Positions 6,850 through 13,770 of a DNA stretch of 14,019 nucleotides are shown here, one piece after another. The notes under the pieces were generated by a model. It was given only the letters and a program-made list of their open reading frames with translations. It was not told the origin of the DNA and ran no database searches. The DNA comes from Hyphomonadaceae bacterium. GTDB taxonomy: Bacteria; Pseudomonadota; Alphaproteobacteria; Caulobacterales; Hyphomonadaceae. The DNA is taken from contig JAUYSA010000026.1 in NCBI GenBank assembly GCA_030696545.1, positions 1 through 14,019 on the forward strand, in the 5' to 3' direction. Each line of letters opens with the position of its first letter. Position 1 is the stretch's first letter. Both the position numbers and the translations under genes were made by a program.

Positions 6850-8164
6850 TGTATTGGGCCTTTGTGTCGCCTTGGCTGTGGTTGTAGCGGGGCTTGTGCG
6901 CAAGGGAGGTTACGTCCAAGCACCCTGTGCCGTCGCCGTTGTCTACTTGGGCTGGGTCGCGCCCCAGATGGCAGCTCTTCGCGCCGATCTCTTCCTCCCA
7001 CCCGACGGGCTTGCCGCTCTTCAATTGATGACGTTGTTGTGTCTGATCGGCGTTATAGCGGGGTGGGAGATCGCCAAGCGTGGTCGGATCGGGGCAACTG
7101 TGCAAGTGCCTGCGCCCTTGCCCGTAAAAGCTATGATCTTCCCGGTCGCCGCACTTACAGCGTTCGTCGCCCTAATGACGTTGCTGATCGCGCTGCAGCC
7201 GGAAGAAGCGAGGCAGGCTGATCAGTGGAGTGGGCCGATCACCGTTTTCGCATTCTTCGGCCAGCTTCGAATTGTGCCGCTGGCGCTTGCACTGCTCATG
7301 GTCCTGCACAAGCGCACGCCGTGGACGCTCTTGCTGTTAGCGGCAAACGTGGCGCTGACATTCCCGATCGTATTTGTGTTGATGCGTCGCTCGGAGATGG
7401 TCGACGTCACCTTCGCTACGGTCGGGGCGCTCTGGCTTGCTCGACGTATTCGGATTCCCGCACCCGTTCTCGTCGTGGGCGCGACTGTGCTCGCGGTCGT
7501 TGTCTTCAGCATTAGTGAGTTGCGGAAGGCTTCCGAGCAAATCTATGTCCAGTCCGGAGAACGGCCTGCTCTCTTCGACAAACGTTTATTGGGAGAAGTA
7601 AATTTTCAAAGCACGACGGGAAATAGTATCAAAAATGCCCCTGATCTCAGGAATGCGGTATATGTAATAAAATATACTAAAGACAGTGGTGATTATATGT
7701 TGGGTGGAGTCGTATGGAATGACTTTGTGTTTCAATGGGTGCCGGGACAGATAGTTGGATACGAATTCAAGAAGCGACTAATGTCAAATAGAGGTGGATT
7801 ATACACTCAAATAAATAATCAATATGATTATAAGTATGATACTGGAACTACGTCGACAGGATTTGGGGCTTCATATCAGGATTTAGCATATTTTGGCGCC
7901 ATATTTTTTGCAATAATGGCGGGGATTATAAGGTTAATATATAACCGTGCAATGACGGGAGACCCGTGGATGCAAGCTTTATATCTAACCGCAACGCCAC
8001 TCGTCCTAACTTCCATTACACATGGACACGGAAAATTTTTCGCAGCATTTCCATTGTTTGCTGCTGCGATCTTCAGTGTGCGGGCACTGGCGAGTCGTTC
8101 TGGCCGGGTACTGCCGTTTAGGGGCCGCACACGTTCCTCGGCGCCGTCGAGGAGGACGACCTAG
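6839..8164 (+). CDS. wzy: Wzy-like O-antigen/exopolysaccharide polymerase
   Basis: Polytopic inner-membrane protein of 441 residues predicted to join flipped repeat units in the periplasm. About ten hydrophobic segments are visible (near 3-20, 28-45, 60-78, 98-118, 131-155, 161-182, 208-226, 346-368, 376-392, 399-416). A large polar loop spans about 227-345 before the last three helices, the classic polymerase topology. The loop holds WNDFVFQWVPGQIVGYEF (293-310), and it closes with a TGFGASYQDLAYFG segment typical of this group. Wzy proteins diverge so strongly that the call rests on topology, context and this loop. The C-terminus is basic and polar. The start overlaps the previous gene by 11 bases with only a weak ribosome site. 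The loop and following helices are encoded by markedly AT-rich DNA. Confidence 0.82.
   Translation: MLFDVLGLCVALAVVVAGLVRKGGYVQAPCAVAVVYLGWVAPQMAALRADLFLPPDGLAALQLMTLLCLIGVIAGWEIAKRGRIGATVQVPAPLPVKAMIFPVAALTAFVALMTLLIALQPEEARQADQWSGPITVFAFFGQLRIVPLALALLMVLHKRTPWTLLLLAANVALTFPIVFVLMRRSEMVDVTFATVGALWLARRIRIPAPVLVVGATVLAVVVFSISELRKASEQIYVQSGERPALFDKRLLGEVNFQSTTGNSIKNAPDLRNAVYVIKYTKDSGDYMLGGVVWNDFVFQWVPGQIVGYEFKKRLMSNRGGLYTQINNQYDYKYDTGTTSTGFGASYQDLAYFGAIFFAIMAGIIRLIYNRAMTGDPWMQALYLTATPLVLTSITHGHGKFFAAFPLFAAAIFSVRALASRSGRVLPFRGRTRSSAPSRRTT
7580..8050. other. AT-rich compositional patch inside the polymerase gene
   Basis: Hand counting gives about 38% G+C over 7621-8040 (161 of 420 bases), against 67% for 7381-7440 (40 of 60) upstream in the same ORF. 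Codons switch to A/T-ending types such as ata, aat, aaa and tat. The patch encodes most of the large periplasmic loop and the following helices. No repeat, transposon end or frameshift is visible at either edge; the frame is continuous. Confidence 0.85.
8149..8155 (+). promoter_or_regulatory. Strong Shine-Dalgarno site for acyltransferase 1
   Basis: GAGGAGG lies inside the last codons of the polymerase gene, nine bases before the ATG at 8165. It is the best ribosome-binding site in the coupled run and fixes the start of the acyltransferase with the long N-terminal extension. Confidence 0.7.
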
Positions 8165-8896
8165 ATGAGCGGTCGACCGTCGCGCTCGACGAAGAGGTGG
8201 CGAACAGGCGCGGCGCCCTTACCTCAGTTTATGGCAAGTGCGGGAGCGGTGGAACCTAGGTCATCCCATGGCCCATCCGCACGTGAGGCGCTCGGGAACG
8301 GCATAGCGAAAACGATTAGGGCGGCTTCCCATGTGATCCATGCCGCAGCCTGCGCTGTGAGGCTGACTTGGTATAACTCGACCTGTTTCGTCTTTTTCCG
8401 TCCGCTGCCGCTAACCACCGTCGTGTACGGCCGCATTCGTCTGCTCCATCGCCCGTGCCGCCTAGAAATCGGCCGCCGTTGTCGGATTGGCGACGACGTC
8501 TACCTCGCGACGACACTTAGCTCGACTATCAAGTGGGGCGAGAACGTAACGGTGAACATGGGCTGTGTCTTCGTCGCCGTTGACCGCATCGAAATCGGGG
8601 ACAACACGGCCGTCGCCGAATACGTCTCATTTCGGGATCAGGCGCACCTAGTCGCAGAAGGTGAAGGCGTGCGTGGGCAGGGCTATAAGGTCGCGCCCAT
8701 CAAGGTTGGTCGCAACGTGTGGATCGGCCGTGGTGTGTATATTGGCGCTGGGACCGTGATCGGCGACGATTGCATCATTGGCGCCAATAGCGTCGTGCAC
8801 GGCGAATTCCCGGCGGGCTCACTGATCGCCGGTGCGCCGGCGAAGGTGAAGCGGACCCTCTATAGCGGCCCGCCCCAATCGGGATTTCGGACGTGA
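8165..8896 (+). CDS. Left-handed beta-helix (hexapeptide-repeat) acyltransferase 1
   Basis: Predicted O- or N-acetyltransferase modifying a sugar of the repeat unit with an acyl-CoA donor. Of 243 residues, about 1-95 form an unusual basic, polar N-terminal extension. Hexapeptide repeats then run from CRLEIGRRCRIGDDV (98-112) through IEIGDNTAVAEYVSF (142-156) to VGRNVWIGRGVYIGAGTVIG (181-200), ending in the typical GSLIAGAPAKVKR (218-230). His161 after SFRDQA is a candidate catalytic base. The ATG follows the previous stop directly, and a strong GAGGAGG sits nine bases upstream (8149-8155), supporting this start over the internal ATG at 8231. The GTG of the next gene overlaps its stop. Confidence 0.87.
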   Translation: MSGRPSRSTKRWRTGAAPLPQFMASAGAVEPRSSHGPSAREALGNGIAKTIRAASHVIHAAACAVRLTWYNSTCFVFFRPLPLTTVVYGRIRLLHRPCRLEIGRRCRIGDDVYLATTLSSTIKWGENVTVNMGCVFVAVDRIEIGDNTAVAEYVSFRDQAHLVAEGEGVRGQGYKVAPIKVGRNVWIGRGVYIGAGTVIGDDCIIGANSVVHGEFPAGSLIAGAPAKVKRTLYSGPPQSGFRT

Positions 8897-9588
8897 AAGT
8901 TAGAAATCAACCGCCTGCGGCTTGGCGCTGCATTATGGCATTGCTCTTGGGCTTAATTTGGGGTGCCCGTGGTCGCCGATTTCTATTCCGAAAGCTCCTC
9001 GGCTATCAGATTCATCCCACTGCTTTTATTGGTCACAGTTTCGTACGTGTGATGTCCCTTGAGATGGGGCCAAGATCTAAGCTTGGTCATTTGACGATCA
9101 TCCGCAACGTTCGACGAGTGGTGCTGGAAGAGCAATCTCGGATTGGCACTTTCAACTGGATATTCGGTATGCTCGAGTCTGATAAGCATTTTCTTGAAGA
9201 ATCTGAACGCGCACCCGAGTTCATAATGAAACCACACAGTTCTATAACTTCTAGACATATTGTTGATTGCACTGATAGTGTACAAATAGGTGCGTTTTCA
9301 ACGGTAGCGGGCTTTAATACACAAATATTAACTCACGGAATTGACGTGACCAACAGTCGTCAATCCTCTGCGCCGGTGCGTATAGGGGATCACTGCCTCC
9401 TCGGTACGAATTGCATCATCCTCAAGGGATCGGTGCTGCCGAATCGAACCATTCTGGCCGCTGGGTCGGTGTTCCGCGGAGCGCCTGCGGAGGAAGGCGC
9501 CCTGTTCTCGGGTCTGCCCGCCACGGCAGTGCGGACGTTGCCGCACGAGAGCCGCTACTTCAGCCGGGCGATCGGACCCATCGACTGA
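8893..9588 (+). CDS. Left-handed beta-helix (hexapeptide-repeat) acyltransferase 2
   Basis: A second predicted sugar acetyltransferase, 231 residues, clearly not a duplicate of its neighbour. A short hydrophobic N-terminal stretch (IMALLLGLIWGA, 14-25) may touch the membrane. Imperfect beta-helix turns run from about 40 to 140 (ILKGS and LLGTN turns recur later, 168-180), interrupted by a charged insert (ESDKHFLEESERAP, 95-108). TQILTHGID (143-151) carries His148, a likely catalytic residue. VRIGDHCLLGTNCIILKGS (162-180) and a GLPATAVR tail (207-214) close the helix. It begins with GTG overlapping the preceding stop (GTGA); an ATG at 8935 is a possible alternative. The central part is encoded by AT-rich DNA (about 39% G+C over 9181-9360). 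Substrate unknown. Confidence 0.84.
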   Translation: MKVRNQPPAAWRCIMALLLGLIWGARGRRFLFRKLLGYQIHPTAFIGHSFVRVMSLEMGPRSKLGHLTIIRNVRRVVLEEQSRIGTFNWIFGMLESDKHFLEESERAPEFIMKPHSSITSRHIVDCTDSVQIGAFSTVAGFNTQILTHGIDVTNSRQSSAPVRIGDHCLLGTNCIILKGSVLPNRTILAAGSVFRGAPAEEGALFSGLPATAVRTLPHESRYFSRAIGPID

Positions 9589-10847
9589 TGTCGAACTCTC
9601 GGATCTCGTTGGCAGTCGTGACGGGAGCGGTGACACGCCGAGCGGGCGGCCTCTTCACGTCAGTGCGTCGCTCGTCGCAGGCGCTAGCGGAGCGTTCAAT
9701 CGAGGTCTCCGTCTACGGTCTGCGCGATGATCACGACGAGATAGACTTACCCGCCTGGGCACCTCTCGCTCCGCGCCTATTTGACTGCATTGGTCCTTCT
9801 GCTCTCGGCATCGCTGCAGCGATGCCGAGAGCATTGATCTGCGGCGGCCATTCAGTCCTGCATCAGCATGGTTTATGGCAGTATCCTTCTATCGCCACGC
9901 TGCGCTGGCGACGCCACACCGGTCGTCCGACCGTGATTTCGCCCCGCGGCATGCTTGACCCCTGGGCGCTACAAAACTCCCAGCTAAAAAAGCGCGTAGC
10001 GGCGCGGCTGTTCGAACGGGCCAATTTGAATAGCGCTTCGTGTTTGCATGCGCTCAACCGAAGCGAAGCCGAGGCGATGCGCGCGTTTGGGCTGCGCAAT
10101 CCGATCGCCGTTATCCCCAACGCAATCGATCTCCCGCTGACGCACATGGTGTCGGGCGTCACTCCTCCGGAATGGGCTAAGGGAGGCCGGGCACCGCTTC
10201 TCTTCTTAGGCCGCATTCACCCGAAGAAGGGTTTGGATGAGAGCCTGGAAGCTTGGGCGAAGCTGAAGATTGAGGCTCCGGAGATCTCATCTGCTTGGCG
10301 CTTGGTGCTAGCCGGTTGGGACGACGGAGGCCATCTGCCGACGCTGATACGCAAGGCCCAGGATCTCGGTCTAACGAACGAGGAAGTTGTGTTCCCCGGC
10401 CCTTTGTTCGGGCCGGACAAAGTGGCCGCGTTAGCGCACGCGAAGGCTTTCCTGCTCGCTTCGCTTTCCGAAGGCTTGCCAATGTCGGTGCTCGAAGCTT
10501 GGGCGTTCAGCCTACCCGTATTTATGAGCGAAGCTTGCAACCTACCGATCGGATTCGACTGGGGTGCCGCGATCCTGGCCCCGACTGAGCCTTCGGCGCT
10601 CGCGGCGACGCTTAAGGCGCACCTTGGCCGGTCCGACTTACCTGCTCTTGGAGCCCGGGGTCGCGCGCTGGTCGAGCAACGGTTCACGTGGGATCAAGTC
10701 GCCCACGATTTTGACGTGCTCTACCGCTGGCTGATGACCGGATCGCTGGCCGATGCGCCAACATTCGTTGAGTTGCCCGACGATGCTTTGTGCCGAGGTT
10801 CAAGCGACACACGTAAAATGGTCGTTATGCAAGCGAGGCCAAGGTGA
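9588..10847 (+). CDS. Glycosyltransferase family 4 (GT-B, retaining), second copy
   Basis: Predicted cytoplasmic transferase of 419 residues. The N-terminal domain carries a nucleotide-binding-like GGLFTSVRR loop (20-28), LHQHGLWQYPS (91-101) and ISPRGMLDPWALQ (117-129), sequences frequent in a GT4 subgroup of polysaccharide loci. The C-terminal domain has LLFLGRIHPKKGLDESLEAW (204-223; Arg209 and Lys214 contact donor phosphates) and the E-x7-E motif SEGLPMSVLEAW (294-305; Glu295, Glu303). The start is the ATG at 9588, which overlaps the previous stop (TGATG). The frame stays open to 9411, but that part lies over the acyltransferase gene and shows no domain sense. A perfect 34-bp palindrome lies near codon 71-82. 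The stop overlaps the GTG of the next gene. Confidence 0.9.
   Translation: MSNSRISLAVVTGAVTRRAGGLFTSVRRSSQALAERSIEVSVYGLRDDHDEIDLPAWAPLAPRLFDCIGPSALGIAAAMPRALICGGHSVLHQHGLWQYPSIATLRWRRHTGRPTVISPRGMLDPWALQNSQLKKRVAARLFERANLNSASCLHALNRSEAEAMRAFGLRNPIAVIPNAIDLPLTHMVSGVTPPEWAKGGRAPLLFLGRIHPKKGLDESLEAWAKLKIEAPEISSAWRLVLAGWDDGGHLPTLIRKAQDLGLTNEEVVFPGPLFGPDKVAALAHAKAFLLASLSEGLPMSVLEAWAFSLPVFMSEACNLPIGFDWGAAILAPTEPSALAATLKAHLGRSDLPALGARGRALVEQRFTWDQVAHDFDVLYRWLMTGSLADAPTFVELPDDALCRGSSDTRKMVVMQARPR
9800..9833. repeat. Perfect 34-bp palindrome inside the GT4 gene
   Basis: The left arm (tgctctcggcatcgctg) is the exact reverse complement of the right arm, with no spacer, centred between 9816 and 9817 on ctgcag. 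It encodes a plain stretch of the acceptor domain (ALGIAAAMPRA), in frame with no interruption. No T-run follows, so it is not an intrinsic terminator. It could form a 17-bp mRNA hairpin or DNA cruciform, or be a binding site for a dimeric protein. Confidence 0.9.
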
Positions 10848-11443
10848 AGGACGATGTGGTCTCCGCGCGGCGCATTAACCGGTCCTCGCGAAGCGCCTCA
10901 CCGCCCCGTGTCACCCAGGTGACGGCGACAAATCGTGTCCTAAGGGGTATCTGGATCCTCGCCTGGATTATCCTCTATCGCCCGTCGCCCGTACCTTTTC
11001 ATGCTTGGCGCCGCGCCATGCTGAGGCTGTTCGGCGCGCAGGTGGCCACAGGGGCGCATCCTTATCCTTCGGCGCGGGTGTGGGCACCTTGGAACCTCGT
11101 CATGGAGGCCGGCAGCTGCCTGGCCTCGGAGGTCGACTGTTACAACGTCGCTCGCGTGAGGTTGGGCGAGGGCGCGATCGTTAGCCAGAAGAGCTATCTC
11201 TGCAGCGCAAGCCATGATTTCCGCGATGTGGGCTTTCCCCTAGTCACCGCGCCGATCGAGATCGAAGCCGGCGCGTGGGTGGCCGCCGCGGCGTTCGTGG
11301 GGCCTGGGGTCACCATCGGTGAGCGCGCTGTGGTGGGCGCTGGCGCGGTGGTCGTGAAATCCGTGGCGCCGGGTGTCGTAGTGGCTGGAAATCCGGCGGT
11401 GCCGATCGGCCTGCGTGATGCGCCGCCAACTCGGCAAGGCTAA
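10844..11443 (+). CDS. WcaF-like acetyltransferase (left-handed beta-helix acyltransferase 3)
   Basis: Predicted acetyl-CoA-dependent O-acetyltransferase for a polysaccharide sugar, 199 residues, close in pattern to the colanic acid acetyltransferase WcaF. After an unconserved polar start (1-28) come WILYRPSP-type and FHAWRRAMLRLFGA motifs (42-65), YPSARVWAPWNLVMEAGSCL (74-93), VDCYNVARVRLGEGAIVSQ (97-115), YLCSASHDF (118-126; His124 the likely catalytic base), then AWVAAAAFVGPGVTIGERAV (144-163) and VVVAGNPAVPIGLR (178-191). All expected family blocks are present. The GTG start overlaps the previous stop and has GAGG five bases upstream (10835-10838). Identity with E. coli wcaF itself is not implied, so no symbol is given. 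Confidence 0.9.
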   Translation: MKDDVVSARRINRSSRSASPPRVTQVTATNRVLRGIWILAWIILYRPSPVPFHAWRRAMLRLFGAQVATGAHPYPSARVWAPWNLVMEAGSCLASEVDCYNVARVRLGEGAIVSQKSYLCSASHDFRDVGFPLVTAPIEIEAGAWVAAAAFVGPGVTIGERAVVGAGAVVVKSVAPGVVVAGNPAVPIGLRDAPPTRQG

Positions 11444-11444
11444 A

Positions 11445-12305
11445 ATGGAGGGCACTCAGCTCCCGGTTACCGTAGTGGTACCTGTGCGCAACGAGGCAGA
11501 GAATCTGCCGCGCTGCCTGTCGCGGGTGGGCCGGTTCGCCCGCGTGGTGGTGGTCGATTCTGGAAGCACCGACGCGACGCCGCAGATCGCCCGCGACGCC
11601 GGCGCCGTCCTCGTCCAGTTCGCGTGGGACGGGCGCTACCCCAAGAAGCGCAACTGGATGCTGCTGAACCACCGGTTCGAGACGCCGTGGGTGCTGTTCC
11701 TCGACGCCGACGAGTTCGTCGACGACGCGTTTTGCGATGAAGCCGCGGCGGCGATCGCCTCGGGTACGCACGACGGCTATTGGCTGCACTACACCAACTA
11801 TTTCCTGGGCCGGCCGCTGCGGCACGGCGACCCCCAGCGCAAGCTTGCGCTGTTCCGGCTGGGCAAGGGCCTCTACGAGCGCATCGAGGAGGACGCCTGG
11901 AGCCGCCTCGACATGGAGGTGCACGAGCACCCGATGATCGACGGCAAGGTGGGCGAGATCACAGCCCGCATCGAACACAACGACGAGCGCGGCGTCGCCA
12001 AGTTCATCGACCGTCACCGCGACTACGCCCTGTGGGAAGCCAGCCGCGCGCGGGCGCTCGCCGCCGCCGGCCCGTCGGCCCTGGCCGCGCTGACCCCGCG
12101 CCAGCAGGCCAAGTACCGCAACCTCGACAAGTGGTGGTTCGCCTGGAGCTATTTCGCCTACACCTATGGGGTGAAGCGTGGCTTCCTGGACGGCGCGCCC
12201 GGGTTCGCCATGGCGTTCTACAAGCTCTGGTATTTCTTCAGCGTGCGGCTGCTGCTTCGCGAAAAGGCGAGGGGGGACCGCCCGGCGCGCTTAGCTGACG
12301 CCTAG
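11445..12305 (+). CDS. Glycosyltransferase family 2, KdtX/WaaE-like
   Basis: Predicted inverting GT-A transferase of 286 residues. It shows VTVVVPVRNEAENLPRCL (8-25), VVVDSGSTDAT (35-45, nucleotide binding), a YPKKRNWML segment (65-73), LFLDADEFVDDAF (84-96, the DxD-type metal site) and EVHEHP (158-163). This set is typical of the lipopolysaccharide-core GT2 subgroup around WaaE/KdtX. A hydrophobic C-terminal helix (about 250-271) could attach it to the membrane. I chose the ATG at 11445, one base after the preceding stop with AAGG five bases upstream; the frame also opens at GTG 11415, inside the acetyltransferase gene. Codon use returns to the very GC-rich style of the left end. It closes the plus-strand run and overlaps the opposing gene by 15 bases. 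Confidence 0.89.
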   Translation: MEGTQLPVTVVVPVRNEAENLPRCLSRVGRFARVVVVDSGSTDATPQIARDAGAVLVQFAWDGRYPKKRNWMLLNHRFETPWVLFLDADEFVDDAFCDEAAAAIASGTHDGYWLHYTNYFLGRPLRHGDPQRKLALFRLGKGLYERIEEDAWSRLDMEVHEHPMIDGKVGEITARIEHNDERGVAKFIDRHRDYALWEASRARALAAAGPSALAALTPRQQAKYRNLDKWWFAWSYFAYTYGVKRGFLDGAPGFAMAFYKLWYFFSVRLLLREKARGDRPARLADA

Positions 12306-13547
12306 GTCGAGCGCCTTGCGCCACCGGGCGAGCGCCGCCGTGCGCGAGTACTCGCCTTCCGCCGCGCCGCGCGCAGCCTGGCTCAGGGTCTGGGCGTGAG
12401 ACGGGTCGTCGGCCAGCCGCAGGACGGCGCTTGCGAAACCCTCCACATCGCCCGGGGCGACATGCGCGCCGCAGCCGTGGGCGGCGACCAGCCGGGCGAT
12501 CTCTCCATCCACGTCGGTGACGGCGATCACCGGCCGACCGGCGGCGAGCACGCCGTAGACCTTGCTGGGCACGATCAGGCCCTCGAGCTCGGGGTTGAGC
12601 GAGACCCAGTGGATATCCGCCGCGCACAGCGACTGCGCCAAGGCGGACAGCGGCTGATAGGGCTTGAACATCACATTGGTCAGGCCGGCTGCGTCGACAG
12701 CCGCCTTCAGCGGACCGCTGAAATGACCACCGCCGATCATCAGGAAGACGATGCGCGGGTCGAGCGCCAGCGCACGCGCGGCGCCCAGCATCGTCTCAAA
12801 CTCGTGCGCGCGGCCGAGATTGCCGGAATAGCCGACCACGAAGCGGTCCCGCAGGCCCCATTCGGTGCGCAGGGGATTGGCGGCGTGGGCGACCGGCTGG
12901 ATCTGCGTCTCGTCGCTCCAGTTGGGGATCACGGTGATTTGCCGCTCGGGGACGCCGCGTTGGCGCAACCGCGCCGCCATCCTCTCGCCCAACACCACAT
13001 TGGTCAGCGCCGCACGCAGCGTCACGTCGCGCCAGGCGGCCAGCAATCGGCCGAGCGGCCCGCCCGCGACGCGCACGCCAAGCGCCGCAGCGACCTCAGG
13101 GTAGATGTCCTGAAGCCAGTTGATCAGCCGCGCGCCCTTGAGACGGGCGACAACATAGGCGACCAGCGACAGCAGTGGCGGGTCAGTCTTGGCCACGATC
13201 ACGTCGCCGCGCCTCACCAGTCGCAGCAGCGCCCAGCCGGCGCTGAGGTAGAACGAGGCGAGGTCCGCGGCGCGGCCGAGCACGCCGTCGCGGCCAAAGC
13301 GGGTCGTGGCCACGCGACGTACCTCGACGCCGCCGACCTGCTCGCGCGCCGCCAGCCGGGCCTGCGGATCGTCGTAGATCAGGCGGCTCGTGACCACGAC
13401 CACGGCCGCGCCTTCGCCCGCGACGTATAAGGCGAGATCGGACAGCAGTTGGGCGGTCGCTGAGTGGTCCGGATGGAAGAAGCGGTTGACGAAGATCGTC
13501 CTGGGCCGGGGCGAAGTCGTCGGGGGCACGCGTATCGTTCGCCTCAT
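12291..13547 (-). CDS. WcaI/WbuB-like glycosyltransferase family 4
   Basis: Predicted cytoplasmic transferase of 418 residues on the opposite strand. The N-terminus IFVNRFFHPDHSATAQLLSD (18-37) is the signature start of the WcaI/WbuB subgroup. LINWLQDIYPEVAAALG (141-157), a VIPNWSDE junction (206-213), VVGYSGNLGRAHEFETML (237-254) and LNPELEGLIVPSKVYGVLAA (317-336) give the full GT-B donor site, in the variant where SK replaces part of the usual E-x7-E ending. The frame stays open to an ATG at 13667, but the first 40 extra residues look unstructured; the ATG at 13547 is preferred, without a clear ribosome site. It is convergent with the GT2 gene (15-base overlap, no terminator between) and so needs its own promoter. 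Confidence 0.88.
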   Translation of the reverse strand: MRRTIRVPPTTSPRPRTIFVNRFFHPDHSATAQLLSDLALYVAGEGAAVVVVTSRLIYDDPQARLAAREQVGGVEVRRVATTRFGRDGVLGRAADLASFYLSAGWALLRLVRRGDVIVAKTDPPLLSLVAYVVARLKGARLINWLQDIYPEVAAALGVRVAGGPLGRLLAAWRDVTLRAALTNVVLGERMAARLRQRGVPERQITVIPNWSDETQIQPVAHAANPLRTEWGLRDRFVVGYSGNLGRAHEFETMLGAARALALDPRIVFLMIGGGHFSGPLKAAVDAAGLTNVMFKPYQPLSALAQSLCAADIHWVSLNPELEGLIVPSKVYGVLAAGRPVIAVTDVDGEIARLVAAHGCGAHVAPGDVEGFASAVLRLADDPSHAQTLSQAARGAAEGEYSRTAALARWRKALDLGVS

Positions 13548-13770
13548 CGTCGCCGGGCCGGCCACGGCCGGCGGACCTTGGCTATGCGGCCGCAATGGGG
13601 AGGATTCGTGGCGGCAGTTGTAACGCCCCATCTTTCCCGCGCGATCGGCGCTGGGAATCCTCGGCAATCTGTCGGATGTTCGCTTTTCAGCGATCGTCGC
13701 AGGTCCCGCTGAACTTGCCGGGCGTCGGGCCCAGCGATCGTTCCCTGAAACAGCCGGAGCACCTTCTTCG
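13548..13770. promoter_or_regulatory. Divergent region expected to hold promoters for the GT4 and MFS genes
   Basis: The two genes diverge here, so both promoters should lie in this region, but I cannot point to convincing -35/-10 boxes. A 10-bp direct repeat, cagcgatcgt, occurs at 13688-13697 and 13732-13741, 44 bases apart. Each copy contains the palindrome cgatcg, which is common in GC-rich alphaproteobacteria and so only weakly suggestive of an operator. Confidence 0.3.

Noticed and set aside
9411..9587. N-terminal extension of the second GT4 gene
   Set aside because: The 59 extra residues lie over the end of acyltransferase 2 and show no domain; ATG 9588 overlaps the stop and begins with a typical GT4 first strand.
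10396..10416. 7-bp GC-rich hairpin (ccggccc/gggccgg with a 7-base loop)
   Set aside because: It is inside the GT4 coding region with no T-run, and such stems are common in GC-rich DNA; not called as a terminator.
11310..12017. A 235-codon minus-strand ORF across the acetyltransferase/GT2 junction
   Set aside because: Low-complexity Arg/Pro/His-rich product spanning two clear plus-strand genes; a shadow frame.
12396..13430. A 344-codon plus-strand ORF opposite the WcaI/WbuB-like gene
   Set aside because: Its product is rich in Arg, Gly, His and Gln with no recognisable domain, which is the usual antisense artefact of a GC-rich gene. The minus-strand frame has full GT4 motifs.
13548..13667. 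N-terminal extension of the minus-strand GT4 gene to ATG 13667
   Set aside because: The extra 40 residues are unstructured and unlike the family, whose proteins start shortly before the RFFHPDHSATAQ motif.
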